This document shows positions 11,429 through 24,632 of a stretch of 64,000 bases of DNA, one piece after another. The stretch's first letter is position 1. Every line of letters begins with the position of its first letter. The DNA is from Dirofilaria immitis. Taxonomy: Eukaryota > Nematoda > Chromadorea > Rhabditida > Onchocercidae. A program made the position numbers and the translations under genes. The notes under the pieces were generated by a model, which was given only the letters and a program-made list of their open reading frames with translations, ran no database searches and was not told the DNA's origin. The stretch is from NCBI GenBank assembly GCA_024305405.1, contig JAKNDB010000053.1:434001-498000 (forward strand). Direction: 5' to 3'.

Positions 11429-14400
11429 ATGCCACAACATAGTATCAATTCTGAGGATTCTCAGGTGAATTTTTCTTTCATTTTTAATTTTGTTTATTTA
11501 ATTTAAGCATTTATAAATTTTCGCAGCATGCTCATATGCAAATGAAGTAATTTGATTTGTAAGTATTATTATATGCACAAAAGAATTACGCAACTTTTAA
11601 CTTTTACTTTCCATCTTTTTTACATTTTTAACGAAAAACTTTTATGCAAAAAAAAAAGAAAAATTTTTTTCTTTTCATTCATAGTTTTTAATTAGCAAAA
11701 GAATTTCGCTATAAATTTATTATCAAAATTGGAGTAATTTACTAACTATATTTAAATAATTTTACCCTTTATTATCTATATTACATGTTGTAGGCCTTGG
11801 AATTAGCTGAGAGATTCGCTAAATTATCAACAAGCGATGTCCAAGAATATTTTCGTGGTTTCCGCGCTATTCAGAATGAGCTTGATGCGGAACAGTGCAA
11901 AATTCAAGTATGCATTATTTCTTTCCTTGCATTATATCGATATTTTTGTTTGTTTAATTTTAATAATTAAACGAAGAACTGCTATTGATAACTGGCATTT
12001 TTGCATTATCTGAATTATAGCCAATTTTTTCTTAGTAAATCAATACTATATTGTTTGAAATATTGATGCACTTCTAACTTTTTTTTTTTGCAAAGCTTCA
12101 TGATCAGTCTATTAATATTAATCCCATAATTTTAGATATCCATGTGAGATTTTATTCAATGATTTGAAAATATTCAAATGAGATTTCTTAGAATATTTTG
12201 AGCTGTCCAAGTCAGATATTATAAATTATTTTCTTCTCTTTTCTTCAATATTTTGCTTATTTACTTTCCCGATATCAGTTATATATAGTGTCTTTATTGC
12301 AAGTATTAGTCACTGTTTTCGATATTATCATCTTTCGGTTGGTTGTATATATTCTGCAGTGATGATGAATGAGGACAAAATGTTTACTATTCATTACACT
12401 ACTCTTACATTCATTCTAGAAACAGTGCCGATATTCTAGCAATTGCTCTAAAAAGCTATAATTATAGGAACGGATGTGCTATATGCACGATGATTTACCA
12501 ATTCAACTCTCACGTTTGCGATCTTTCCGCGAGAAGTTGCTTCATTTAAAGCAAAAATTCTGAGTGTTCTAAAAACTATAATGATAAACAGGAGGAGCTT
12601 TGGTCGTCGCTTAAACAAGTCAGTTTGATTAATTCTATCCGTTGTCTTTGTTTTTTCGGGTTACTGCGTTTTTTTTTTTTTTTTTTTTTTTTTTTAGCGA
12701 CAAATGAAGTGTCTTTTTGAGTAAAACTTTCAGCACAGAAAACAGTAATTTGAAAACTTTTTTCTAGAATGCACCAGGTATTCATAGTCATTTGGAACGT
12801 ATCGTAAAACAGATGAAAGAATTGAATTATCTCAGAGCTGCTCACAAGCTGACAGTTGCAAACTCAAAGATCAAGAAATCAATAAATGTTTCGAACTTTT
12901 TTGCTCTATATAACAATATCCAGTCTTTAAAGCAAATTACTAATATGGATGCGCAGTTGGTATGTATACATATGCTAAAATAGTAGAAATTTCATAGATA
13001 AAGTCTGAACAACGGATCGAAAGAAAATTGGATAAGACGTCTTATTTTGTAATAATTCAAAAATTAATTAATATAGAAGTAAGATCTTGATAATAATTAA
13101 TATGCTCAAATTTCTTAATGAGAATATGTTCAGGATGAAGATGAAGTGAAAGAAATTGATAGATTGAGGAAGCAATTGCTTATTGAAACAGAACAGCTCG
13201 TTTCCAATTCTCTTAAAGATTTACTGAAGAAAATTTATTATCCACTTGAAGAAGCTATTGATCTCAAAATTCATCAGAAATTAATTCAACAAATTGCTGC
13301 CTTGTTGAAGTGTATTAGTATCTTGGATAACGGTAGCGTTACTTTGCAGTGTGATAGGTACGAATCTTGAAAAGATTCAAAGCTTTCTACATTTGTTTAT
13401 TATATAATGAAGACGTTAATATTTAAAAATCTTAGAAGAATATAACCGTATCTATAGATTACAATGAATTTGTGAGGTTCTAATCACTTTTATTCCAGAT
13501 CGAAAGTTTTGGCAGAACTAGTTGCTCCAGTTGAGAGGCGATTTCAATATCATTTTTCACGGAGCAAAAAACAAACGACCCGTCTAAACCAGAATGGTTT
13601 TTACCCAAATACTCAATTGGATAACAGCAAATATTGATTTGATTAGCGCTATTTTACAACAAATTTTTAAGGATAAAGTAAATTTCAATTTTTTTCTGAA
13701 ATGTTATGTGAATGGAATAAGCAATACTCATGCCATGTTTGAAGGTTAGGGTAGTTGAAATAATATTTTGGAGCGACTTATAGATTGCTTTTTCTACTAA
13801 ACCTAAAAATTTTTGTCATTTCAAGGCTGAACAAAGTGAGATGATGGACGAATATGTGAATAAATTAGTGAACTTGGCACAAAAAAGGTGTTAAATATTC
13901 GAAAAAAAGTAGAAGACGATCTTGAATTATTTTCTCATCTCATTGATGAATGTGTCGCTTTCGAGAATGAGTTGCAAGGTGAGGTATCTTTCCTTTTCCT
14001 ATGCAAACACCAGTATAGCTTGGTATAATTTTTAAAACAATACTGCCGCTTTTTCATTTTATATGCTCTTTTTGTTTAGTTTATATGTAGTGTTTTTCCT
14101 TGATTTTTATTCGTAGATGTCACTACCTATCATGTGCAGTATTCACTTATGAATTTTAGATATTGCTATTCCGATACGTCCAGGCAATGTGCTGGTAGTT
14201 TTATGCGAAGATATCTATTTACTGAAATGGCTGCAGCTGGAACGTGAAAGCTGTATCGCAGGAGTAGAAAATGTACTTTCCAATGAGGATTGCTGGAATA
14301 ATCGATATCATACTTTCTCAGATGTCGACATGGTATCATGCAATTGTGCATTTCTTTTTTCCATTTACAGATTTTAATATTTGAAATTTATGACTACAAA

Positions 14401-16383
14401 AAAAAAGATAGAGGATTATTTTAGCAACAAGTACCAGAATGTACTGACCAATTCCTTTTGATGATCGAATCAATTACGGAACGTTATCGTTGGATAGAGA
14501 GTTTGGATGTACAGTCACAGTTCCTGAATGTTCAGGTAAATGATTTGGCTACTTCTTAAATAATGGGGAAAGAATGAAAATTAACTAAATTAATGTTGAA
14601 AATCAACGTTGCTTGATGGATTATTTTTACATGTTATTATTATACATAAAAGTTTGGTACAATGTATAATAATTATTACTAAGCATGTTTGAGATTTCAT
14701 GCAGCATGTTAAACATTATTATGAACTTGTCGGAAAAGATAGTATTAGATGCTGACTTGTCTGTTTCAGATATTCATGTTGGATGATTTTCGATTACGTC
14801 TTGTTCATATTTCTCAACAGCTTGCCTCTCCATGGCAAAAGCCTTTCATTCAGATCCTAAATTCTGTTTGGTATGCTTAGAATTAAATGAATTCAGATTT
14901 AGTTATGAATAGCAATATGTCAATTTGTGGACATTTATTTAGGAGAAATAAGAATTTATTTAGGAAGAAGAATTTCTTAATAATAAAACTATATGAATTG
15001 CTTCTGATCAATGAAATATTGCTCATTACACTGTTTTTAGTAAAACATTATGAAGATATTGCATAGTGGATATGCAAGCTTTTCATTTCTGACAAATTTA
15101 TTAATTTGATCATTCATCATTCTCAATAACAATTGCATGGTTACGTAAGTGTAGGTACATCGCTTATGTGTTGGATGAATGGAATGAAGTAGACATATTC
15201 ATACGTATTCAAGCATTAGGGAAGAGAGCCCATTTTCGAGGTGTTTTTGAAGACGTAGCCAATATGTACAGACATTTATGGCGGCAAAGAGCCGAAGATC
15301 TTACATCGGCATTCTGTCAGCACATCCGCGTTTCATTGAGTCGTTATCAACGCGAAAAGTGGTAACCTTTCTTTTCAATTTTCGGCTTATAGAGTATAAC
15401 TAGGAAAATTTATGAAGATTAATATTTTAAAGATATTTACTGTTAATTAGTTGCAGTTTTATTTTACTGAATAATATTTACGAATAAGTTCTTGAAAATT
15501 TTATTATTATCGAGACATTCGGATGATAATGACTAAAAATAATTGCGCGTTGTGTTGTTGCTAATGTGATATTAACAAAGCTCACAAAAAAAGAGATCCT
15601 TACAAACTTTTAAAAGATGCACACATGTTGTAGGTATTCGTGGGAAGCAGGTAAACCGCTGGATCTGACCTCATCGTTTTGTCCATTTCTGCTAGAGGTG
15701 CGTCGATTACTTGGTCATGTTAATGATGCTATATCACCTCACTCTGCTTCTAAACTTTACGAAATGCTAAATGAAAAAATAGCGGAAGTATTGCTTGAAA
15801 TGGTTACAACTATAGCACTCAAGTGAGTTTTCTGTTTCTTTTTTAACATTCGAAATAAAGTTATGCAGATCTTAGCCTGAACAGAAATGACTAAGAGTAA
15901 TAGATTTCTCGAAGCCTAAAAATGTGTATATATATATATTTCAGTAATTATGGAGCTGCTCAAATACTCTATGATATAACGAACAATCTTATCCCTGTGC
16001 TTAACTCTTTGTACAGTTATCATGTTAATGCTGTTAATCTAGAAACTCTCGACGAACCGGTATGCGCTTCGAGCTATTAATTAAAATATGGAAAAATAAT
16101 GAAATAACGATCGTTCTTTTTGCAAATAAGAAGAATTTAAATGAAGATATCATAGGATTACATTTTCCAGAAATTTATGGAAGTCATATCATGCCTGAAA
16201 ATACTATCCCAATCTGCGGGTACAGCAATTCTTTTGTACGAGGAATTGAAACAAACAACGGATGATATGACGCCAGCATTACTTGAACCGTTTGATGCAA
16301 TAATAGAACGTGAGCGTGCCTTAGAACTACTGAAGCATCGTTCGGATTTACAATTAACAAGTGATGAAGCTGTAAAGTTCTAG
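11429..16383 (+). CDS. RINT1: RINT1/TIP20, ER-Golgi tethering complex subunit
   Basis: RINT1 (TIP20 in yeast) is a core subunit of the ER-associated NRZ tether for Golgi-to-ER vesicles. Fourteen exons: 11429-11464, 11794-11907, 12468-12618, 12768-12959, 13134-13357, 13499-13677, 13826-13978, 14160-14332, 14425-14535, 14770-14870, 15155-15361, 15634-15822, 15945-16059, 16171-16383. The N-terminal exons are helical and charged, as in the family's dimerisation region. Family landmarks follow in order: ERRFQYHFS; KPEWFLP (after a frame jump); VLCEDIYLLKWLQLERESC; DDFRLRLVHIS; the aromatic-rich Y-I-A-Y-V-L-D-E-W block; and NYGAAQILYDITNNLIPVL, equivalent to the vertebrate GGAAQLQFDMTRNLFPL. Frame breaks near 12550, 13587, 13617 and 13885 look like indels. 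Stop TAG 16381-16383; AATAAA at 16525. Confidence 0.92.
12669..12695. repeat. Poly(T) run in RINT1 intron
   Basis: An uninterrupted run of about 27 T lies in the 150-bp intron between RINT1 exons 12468-12618 and 12768-12959. It is low complexity and prone to length error. Confidence 0.95.
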
Positions 16384-18179
16384 TTATATTCGATATATTT
16401 AATTTTAAGTTATGTTGTATGTTTCATAATTTGAAAGAGGGAAATTGTTCGCTTGGTTTGATTTACAAGGAATAACGAATCACCTTTGATTTTTTTAATG
16501 ATTCAAATCTCAAGCAATCAATTCAATAAATGAATTTGAGAGACTTCATTCTACTCCGTCTCTGCTATTTTCGGCTTCATGACATTTGATCTCATGCGGA
16601 CAAAAGTTATCAGATAAAATTGCAATGAAGTTAGGGAAAGACTGTTCTATTACCTGAGAAGACAAATGAGTCAAAATTCCCTCATTTTTGGATCTGCTTC
16701 TGAGGCAACTAGCAAAGCAAGGAAATGGGAATAGATATTCCAGTCGAAAATATGCCGCGAGATTAACATATATTAATAAACAATGAAAGTAACATGCCAA
16801 ATTGAATAATTGGAAACATCTTATATCTCTTCAATTGCATTCCGAATATTCAAAAAAATTGACGGGCTTTTTATCTTTAATATTGAATTCCTCCGGTTTT
16901 CATCAGAGCTTTTAGAAAATCAATTGAAGGAGTGACAGACAAACTACTAATTTTTTAAAATCCTCGGAAAAATAGGTAGCTTAAGCAAATCTTCCAAAAA
17001 AAAGGATTTGCTGCTATTTCTTTAAAACGAAATTTAAAGCAGTCTGTTTTCTTATTTCCTGAACTATTTTAAAAGTTGGACTTCGTACAGCAACGGATTT
17101 CCTAACGGTGCCATCTTTTTCCCTAGTAAAATATAAAAGTATGATGAAGCTTTCCGACGCTTTTTAATTGCTGTTTTTCTCAAATTACAGCTATATATAT
17201 GTATATTAAAAATGCTTGTAATGGATATAAAATATATCGGTAAAAGCATCTTGCAAGGCAAACATTAATATTTTCAAACTTATCACGATAGACTAACATT
17301 AATTCTGTGGAAATTTTATAGAGGAACTGAACAACTTTAAGAGACCGAGTTCTTTTTTCCGGAGTCATCGGGAGATATTCAGGAATAACTTCATATAATT
17401 CGTTGCTTTACATATTTTACGTAGTCTACAGAGTTTTGCTTCTCAGAACCCGATGGAAAACATGCGCTACTTACATGAGAGAATTTCGGAGATGATCTGC
17501 GATCAGGTTACATTCGAAACTGCCATTTCCGATCTCGGAAATAAGCAAATACGGAATAAAGAACTGAGCTTACAAGCAGTTTGGCATTGATGAAATATGG
17601 AATAAAACACAGTGAGGTAGAAAAGTAAGAATGGAATATTATTATTCTATAAAGAGTTAATGATTACTCACACGCAACCTGACAAATATGAAATAAAAAC
17701 TAAAAACAACAAAATCAGGTCCATTGCACCGACTACTGCAATTTTGCAGATTTCAAATGTGACAACAAAGATTATAGCTCCTGAGCGATATTCAAGAGAA
17801 ACATTGTAAGAATAACAATAAGAAGCAAAAAAATGAAAATATCATTTAAAAAAATATTATTTAAGCAATAATAATATTTGTATTAATACAATCGAAGAGA
17901 TAAAACTCACAGATATCACAACAAAAAGGGACAGTTCTAGTTATGTCTAGAAAACATCTATTTTTTTGCTTTTAGTAGATAAACATGTAATGTTTGAATG
18001 CACCGCAACGATATCATGTTAAAGAAATTCTTTTTATACAACAAAATTTCATTCTATTTTCATTCGAATTATGTCCTTTTTGAAAAATTTTTGATAGTTT
18101 AAAGACATAAATATCAACAATTAAGTGCATATATTGAAAGCTTTCTGAATGCGAACTCTCATAAAGACTCCATCTGGTA
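16384..18179. other. RINT1-NCAPH2 convergent intergenic region
   Basis: About 1.8 kb lies between two convergent 3' ends. Apart from the candidate exon at 17432-17590, no supported gene, repeat or RNA was seen. The sequence has less homopolymer than the other gaps, and open frames on both strands are short. Confidence 0.5.
17432..17590 (+). CDS. Candidate orphan terminal exon
   Basis: After an acceptor-like GTCTACAG, one frame stays open for 52 codons to a TGA at 17588-17590. A perfect AATAAA follows at 17601-17606. The peptide contains MENMRYLHERISEMICDQ and AISDLGNKQIRNKEL and has the composition of a real helical protein. No upstream exon could be tied to it and no family is recognised. 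It could be an alternative RINT1 3' exon, the end of a small unmodelled gene, or chance. An ATG lies at 17453. Confidence 0.25.
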   Translation, partial: SFASQNPMENMRYLHERISEMICDQVTFETAISDLGNKQIRNKELSLQAVWH

Positions 18180-21100
18180 CTAGTTGCAGGGCTCCGAAAA
18201 TTGTTGATGATGACGTTCTTTCTTGAGCAATTTTAACGCTAATCTTCTTCCATCTTTTGTGGGTTCAGTCCCGTAATCAAAATCGATCTCGATATTCCCG
18301 GTATTTGCAAGCATCAGTGATGCTAAACAGTAACGGCTGACATCATATCGCGTGCTTACATTTTCCATCAGCTAAAAACAAGAAAGTTGAATCGTTGTTA
18401 AGAAAAATGTGAAATTAATACAGTTTTCCTCTTCAATAACTGACTAAAATTTTTCATCTTAATAATAACGTTATTAATCTTATTTTTGATCTTTTATGAA
18501 TTTTTATTTATTAACATCATCGCATCAAATGCACGATGCTGCCAACTGCATATTTTTATCCTTAAACTATTTCAGGAGCTAAAATTATCTTACGGTTTAT
18601 TAAAACTAAATCCAATAACTACTAGCCTCAGCGAAGTTCTTTATTTGTCCAGTCCTTTCATATTGCTCCAAAAGTTCGGCACCATACTGATGAATATTAA
18701 ATTCGCGACGTGTTTCTTCTTCTTCCAATAATGGTTGAATTTTCTCTTCCCATTGCTGCACACGCTTGCATAATTTCGATGTAGTTTCTTCTGCTGATGA
18801 CCAATATCTGTAGTATATATTAAAATTATGCATTATCGATTAAGGAAAACATAGAGAATAGCATTAGAAATGAAGGCGGACTCTATATGAGCTTTTGTTC
18901 CACATTTACAGCCCTTAAAAAGTATAAAAGATGTTTTTTAATAAACTGGAGCTAAAGGAGAACAGTATTAATACATGAATTAGAAGGATAGGCATCAACA
19001 AATTAAAAGAATCTCCGACTCACTGTCGCGGATCAGTGGAAGACTGACGGATCCGGTAAAATGAATGCAAGTATGCGTTAATTCGAATGAACATCATAGT
19101 AAAGATCGTTTCGAAAAAAAAGCAATAAGAAGCATGATAAGAGCTGCAAGCTTATTTGCTAACAGAAATACATTTCATAAACTTTATTCTGAAAAAAATG
19201 CCAACTCCTTACTTCTGTAAATGAACCTTCAACAAGTCCTGATATGTCATTTGTTCTGCAGGTTTCAAAAGAAGATTTGGATCGTCAAAGTTCATATACA
19301 GTGAAGAAACGTGAACTCTATCTTCCAAGTCATCATTTGGCATGTTAGCGAAAGTCAGATTACCATCATCTAAATTAAAAAATTAAAGAAAATATAAAGT
19401 TATTTGTAAAATTACTTATCAGAAAAATTTTACCAGGAATACCAGCACCATCTTCTTCTTCGTCGCTAGAATAACTGTTAGCGGTTTCATATTCATCTGC
19501 CTCTACTTCACTTTCATCTGACTGAATATCACCTACAAAGTGAATTCTAAAAAGATCTACATTACAATAATTTTTTAGCCATCAATACAGAGCACATTAA
19601 AATAAATATTACACTCTTTTATCCAATAATGGGTACGTTACGAACTGATGAATTACATAAAGTTACGCTTAACCTGGTTGTTGATATGATGCAGTATGTT
19701 GCGAAATGCGGGCCTTAATAGCGTTCATTCGTTGGTTTTCTAAATTTCGCATAAGCCTGAAAAAGGAAATGGCTTAAGTGGATCATTAGACGAATTTCTG
19801 AAATGCCTAGCATAAAAAACTCACTTTCCGAAAATAATTGAGAAGTCGTCATTCGGGACAATCCCAGTTCCTTTTGGTAACGAATGATAAATATGCCGTT
19901 GAAGAAAATCATTGAGAGTGGATAAAGTTTTTAACCCTAATTTTTTCTGTTTTTTAATCGACGTTTTTCAACCTGTTCTGGTATAAAAGAAGGTTTGCAG
20001 GCCTATAAAACAATTTATCTCCTATAAAATAAAGGAAAACATTTTAAAATCATAAGAATCACTAAATAATTTATTAAAAATTTCCTTAAAAAAATAAATC
20101 AAATAAAATGTAAATAATAATGCCCTAAAAGATTTTAATTTCAGGACATTCTATATTATGAGTGGATGTGAAAACATATTTTAAAATCTTGGAAAATTCT
20201 CTTTCTTTTGAAAAATAGATATGCAGAGAATATATTAAAATTCGAAAGTGAAAATTAACTAACAATTTGAAAATAGTAAAAATACCCTATAAGGTGCATG
20301 CTTGTATTTCTGAAATCGAAATAAATCCATAACAGGCTCATCTTCATCTGTATCGCCGAACATTTCTTCATCAGCCTGTACTTGAATCAAATTTTGAATG
20401 TTTAGAGATATCATCACTTCATAATCCAAATTCTCACCAGATTTTCTTACTAGTTGATTTTTTGAGAAAACAAAATTGCTTTGCTATCATTAAGAGAATA
20501 TGATTGTTCTTCATCCAATCTTTAGGTTAATTCGTCAAGATAAAGACCAACCGGATGATGATCGCCATCCTTGTTGTCCTCAATACTGTCAAATGCTGGT
20601 CCATCATATCCCACATCACCCATTTCATCGTTTTCATTTTGCACACAATTTCTGCTAGTATCAACTCTCATCACATCCCCACCAACAGCAATATCACTAA
20701 CAAGCTCTACATGGCTCGTATCACGGCGTGTTATAGTATTCAAATTAGTAGCTGACGTTACTCGGCGGACTTTCTCCACTTGACTAACAGAGCCACGATA
20801 TTGTTCATTATCGACCACATCTACATTAAGTATTCACTGGCGCAATTTTTAATTTATAATTAAGTGTTAATTTTTCATTGCTATTAATGTGAAATACTGC
20901 TATTCTAATAGTTAATAGTCTATTGAAACGCATTACAAGAAAAATTTGAAATTGCTAGAAACTTTGAAAATAGAATCGTAATTCGAAAGTCAAACTAAGG
21001 CAAAGCTATACCATTCGATTTAAAATTCTAGGATAGAAACGTTGAACTTTCGTAACCACAAGCATTCAAAAAGTTCGGGCATAATTCCTTTACTTTCTGG

Positions 21101-23269
21101 ACAAAAGTGATTCCAACTCTCATATCTTTGCAATACCATTACTATACAATTTAATTATAACCACTGAATTAAAGAAATTATTTCAATCATTGTGACATTA
21201 TTCGAAAAAATTACTTAAATGTCCATTATCCTGTTGCGACACTACATTAACATAAGCGGAATTGCCAAGATCTTGCTCTTGTATCATAAAGTCATTCAGT
21301 AACTCCGCATTGGCTAAATCGAGTAAAAGAGCACCCTGGAAGAAATATTTATCAGAATTAAGCATAGAGAGGACGTATCAAATTAAACTAAACTGCTCCA
21401 AATTCTCCTAATTGGATTCCGTTCAAATTATCTGAAATAAGAATGGAAACTACAGAATCAGTCATTGTCATTAATTTTATGAATACATGAATTAAATGAA
21501 TAAGTCAGGCACAATATTCAAATCACGGAAACATTTTAGGAGCAGCAAAAATGTGTAAGATTAGAAATGTAAATGCAATTGTTTACAGTATTAAAAAACT
21601 TTCGTAAATTTCTTTGCAACTACTATTCTTATTTCATTCTTTATTATTCCGAAGATATACATTTCATTCCGACGTCGTAACTGATATTCAAAGTTTTTAA
21701 AGAAGCAAAACTGACGCTCGCATGGATGAAGCCAGTATTGATAATGAAATCATCTTTTTACCAATCAATTCCTTAAGATTTCGCGATGAATACAACGTTA
21801 CGTTAGTTTTCTCAAAATCAGCGAGTGGCATCAGTGAGATCGGTATCTGAAAATCTACAGAATATCGCATAAAAAACTACAAACTTCATTCATCTTATCC
21901 ATCGACCTATTATTCCAAATTATTCTATAAAACAAACGATCGAAATCTGAATGAGGACAATATTTGACATCCATTGAGTATATAATCCATTTGTTATGGA
22001 TGAATACGCCATTCTATTAATATTTTATCATCTCTTATAATAACCTGTGGAAGTAAGGGAGGAGGTTTCGCTTCACTCTTTAACATCAATGTTTTCCAAT
22101 CGACAGTTCGAAGATTTGTGAACTGAATAAGTTCACAAGGATCATCCGGTTCTCGGGTAAACTCATCGACATCATCTTCCGCATTTTCCATATCATCTTA
22201 ATATGACGGTCATTCCAAACAAATATCTTTGGATATAGTATTTTGTCATCACATCATCATCATCGTCATTTTAAATATTATACACCACATTCATCCAAAA
22301 TTCATATATCATCAATTATGTCTATTAAAAAAACCTGCCTTTCTTCATGAATATCATTTGTTATTACTCAATTATCCATTTCATTAGTAATTCATTTCAT
22401 GGATATCAACCGATTATTTATTAGCTTAATTCGAGTTTTCTACTACTTTAAAATAAAATTATCAGTTCTATCATAATTACTTTGATACGCAAAATCTTCA
22501 TAGATTACACTCTGCCAATATGTGATACACACTTTCGCTCATTTGATATGGATAACAATGAGCTGATAAGAAACAGCAAAGTGACCAAAAAAATTACTGA
22601 TCTCATTACCTGAATTTTTTTTTGGAATGCCTTCTTATCACGGAGCTGTTCATAGAAATTTCGTGCAAGTCCGTGAACATATTCAACTTTTTTGCCGTAT
22701 ACCATCGTAGAACCTTGAATAAGTATTGCTGCCTCCGCAAAATTAAATTTGTTTTCTCTGACGATATTCACATCTTCTGATCCTGATTGATCACTTAGCT
22801 GTCGTATCCTAAATTTGTGTACGTATGTAGCATATATTTCAGTGATAAAAATGGTCAGGCTGATAAAAATTTATGATAATGATATTTAAACTTATGCATC
22901 CTAAATGCATTATTTTGACGGAATTTATTAAACGATCATTAATGATAATGACTGTAATTTATAATCCTCCCTTATCCATGATAACGTATAGATATATTTC
23001 TTTTGTTTTCTATAAATATATGTATTATTAAATAATAATGTTATTATATTATTATCATATAATATATTATTGTGTTACTATATTCATCCATTCTTTCGTT
23101 TTCTATATCCTTTCTTTTATTCATTCATTCATCGACTAAAAAATGCTTACTTTTCAACAAATTCTTCCAATAAATGGCTAATATCGATATCCCAATTTTT
23201 TTGTAAATCTCTTATAGGTTGTAATAGAAAGGCATATCGAGTACTCAATTCATCATCATCAGCCATCAT
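18180..23269 (-). CDS. NCAPH2: NCAPH2, condensin II kleisin subunit
   Basis: NCAPH2 (kleisin-beta) bridges SMC2/SMC4 and the HEAT subunits of condensin II in mitotic chromosome assembly. Minus-strand exons: 23151-23269, 22610-22808, 22045-22196, 21762-21846, 21394-21431, 21215-21335, 20286-20820, 19825-20002, 19674-19756, 19434-19532, 19213-19369, 18623-18807, 18180-18371. The N-terminus reads RYAFLLQPIRDLQKNWDIDI and FNFAEAAILIQGSTMVYGKK, near-identical in pattern to vertebrate NCAPH2. The middle has GALLLDLANAELLND and an acidic region. The C-terminus has QPLLEEEETRREFNIHQYG and RYCLASLMLANTGNIEI, the family's winged-helix end. Defects: in-frame TAA at 20522-20524 with coding sequence on both sides; frame breaks near 19952, 20466 and probably 22618; and a phase mismatch between 18623 and 18371. 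Confidence 0.9.
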
Positions 23270-24632
23270 ATATATATATATATACTGAAAAGATAGATTA
23301 ATTCATTCATCATGATTAATTTAATCATATCCCGTCAATTTAACCATATACCGTAATAATCAACCTATCAAGAAGTATATAGCTTATCAATGAAGCTAAA
23401 ATGATCAAGAAATTTCAAATGAGCTCTCTCCCGCGTATATGGAATTGGCGTAAGCCGCAAAATACCCATTAGTACGTTAAAGCAGGTATAAGATTGTAAT
23501 TATACTTAGAGGGCTTGTTTTTACGTGGGACTTGGATATCGGCTTTATTTTTTACGTGGAAATTTAATGCCGTCTATCATCAAATTTAATTACTAAGTAA
23601 CTTCAAAGGCTATGCGTAAAGAAATTTCTATTAGATATTACAGACTAGATATTACAGATATTATGACAAAAACAGGAATTGCCATATGGAAAATTTAATC
23701 TATAATCTACAAAAATATTGTGTTATCATGATCAGAATATATTTTCACGCAAGTTTTCACGTGAAACATTGAATGCATCTAATCAGTTTGCTTAAGTTTA
23801 ATTAAATTACAAATAATTATACTTTAGGCAATTTGAAATTTTGGGGAATATATTTCTTGACTATTTCAAATTAGTGAAAAAACGAAGTTTTTAAAACGTA
23901 GAAATATTTCACAATAATTAAAAAATTTGCATGGCATATTTTTATCATTTTTATCATACTATAAATTTTATCATTTGTAATTTTTTAATCATATTACGAA
24001 AAACAAAATTTATCATTTCCGTTTTATTATAAGAAATGTTTTTTTTCTTATATTTCAAATGAATATATCATGCTTAAATTTAAGGATATGTTATTCATAT
24101 TGTAAAGGAGAGATTAAATTTTTAGATATATTTTATTTTATTTACATTATTATTTGATTAATCAAGCAAATTTCTTTTATATAATAATTAATCATTGAAA
24201 AATATTTATGTTTTTTTGGCTTATCTTTGCATTATAAATTTTACATCTTTTTTTCCTTTCTTTTTCTATGTTTATAATATGATTTTTACATTTGTTATCC
24301 TTTTAACCATTTCATTTTTACTCTTTTATATTAATCTATCGCATCCATTTCTTATATAATCGAATTTTGAATTTATCCAGATGAGAAGAGATAATTCTTT
24401 ATATTAATCAGAATGTTTATATATTTTCATTTAAGTGTATGCATTAGAAAAATAAAGGATAGAAAATTAATTTAGAAAAATCTCTTAATTGAAATCTGTA
24501 TCATAGTTTTATCATTTTTTCGGATGATAGTACTATAGTTTCAAAATATATTATAGTATTTATGTTGGTATTTTGAATTCCAGGAGTAGATTATATCATT
24601 TATGAAATTAGTTTGCGAAGAAAGTGACCATA
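23270..24632. promoter_or_regulatory. Shared upstream region of divergent NCAPH2 and WRAP53
   Basis: About 1.36 kb separates the two divergent start codons. No exon is seen. A short (TA)n tract at 23269-23284 sits directly against the NCAPH2 start. The rest is AT-rich with many T runs. Promoter role is inferred from gene arrangement only. Confidence 0.5.

Noticed and set aside
18255..18285. GGGTTCAGTCCC resembling a tRNA B box
   Set aside because: It lies within the conserved last NCAPH2 exon and has no A box or acceptor stem around it.
21650..21761. Possible NCAPH2 exon extension reading DDFIINTGFIHASVSF
   Set aside because: A GTAAAA donor at 21761 gives an in-phase join to DNLNGIQLGEFGA; the extension ends in a stop and matches nothing in the family.
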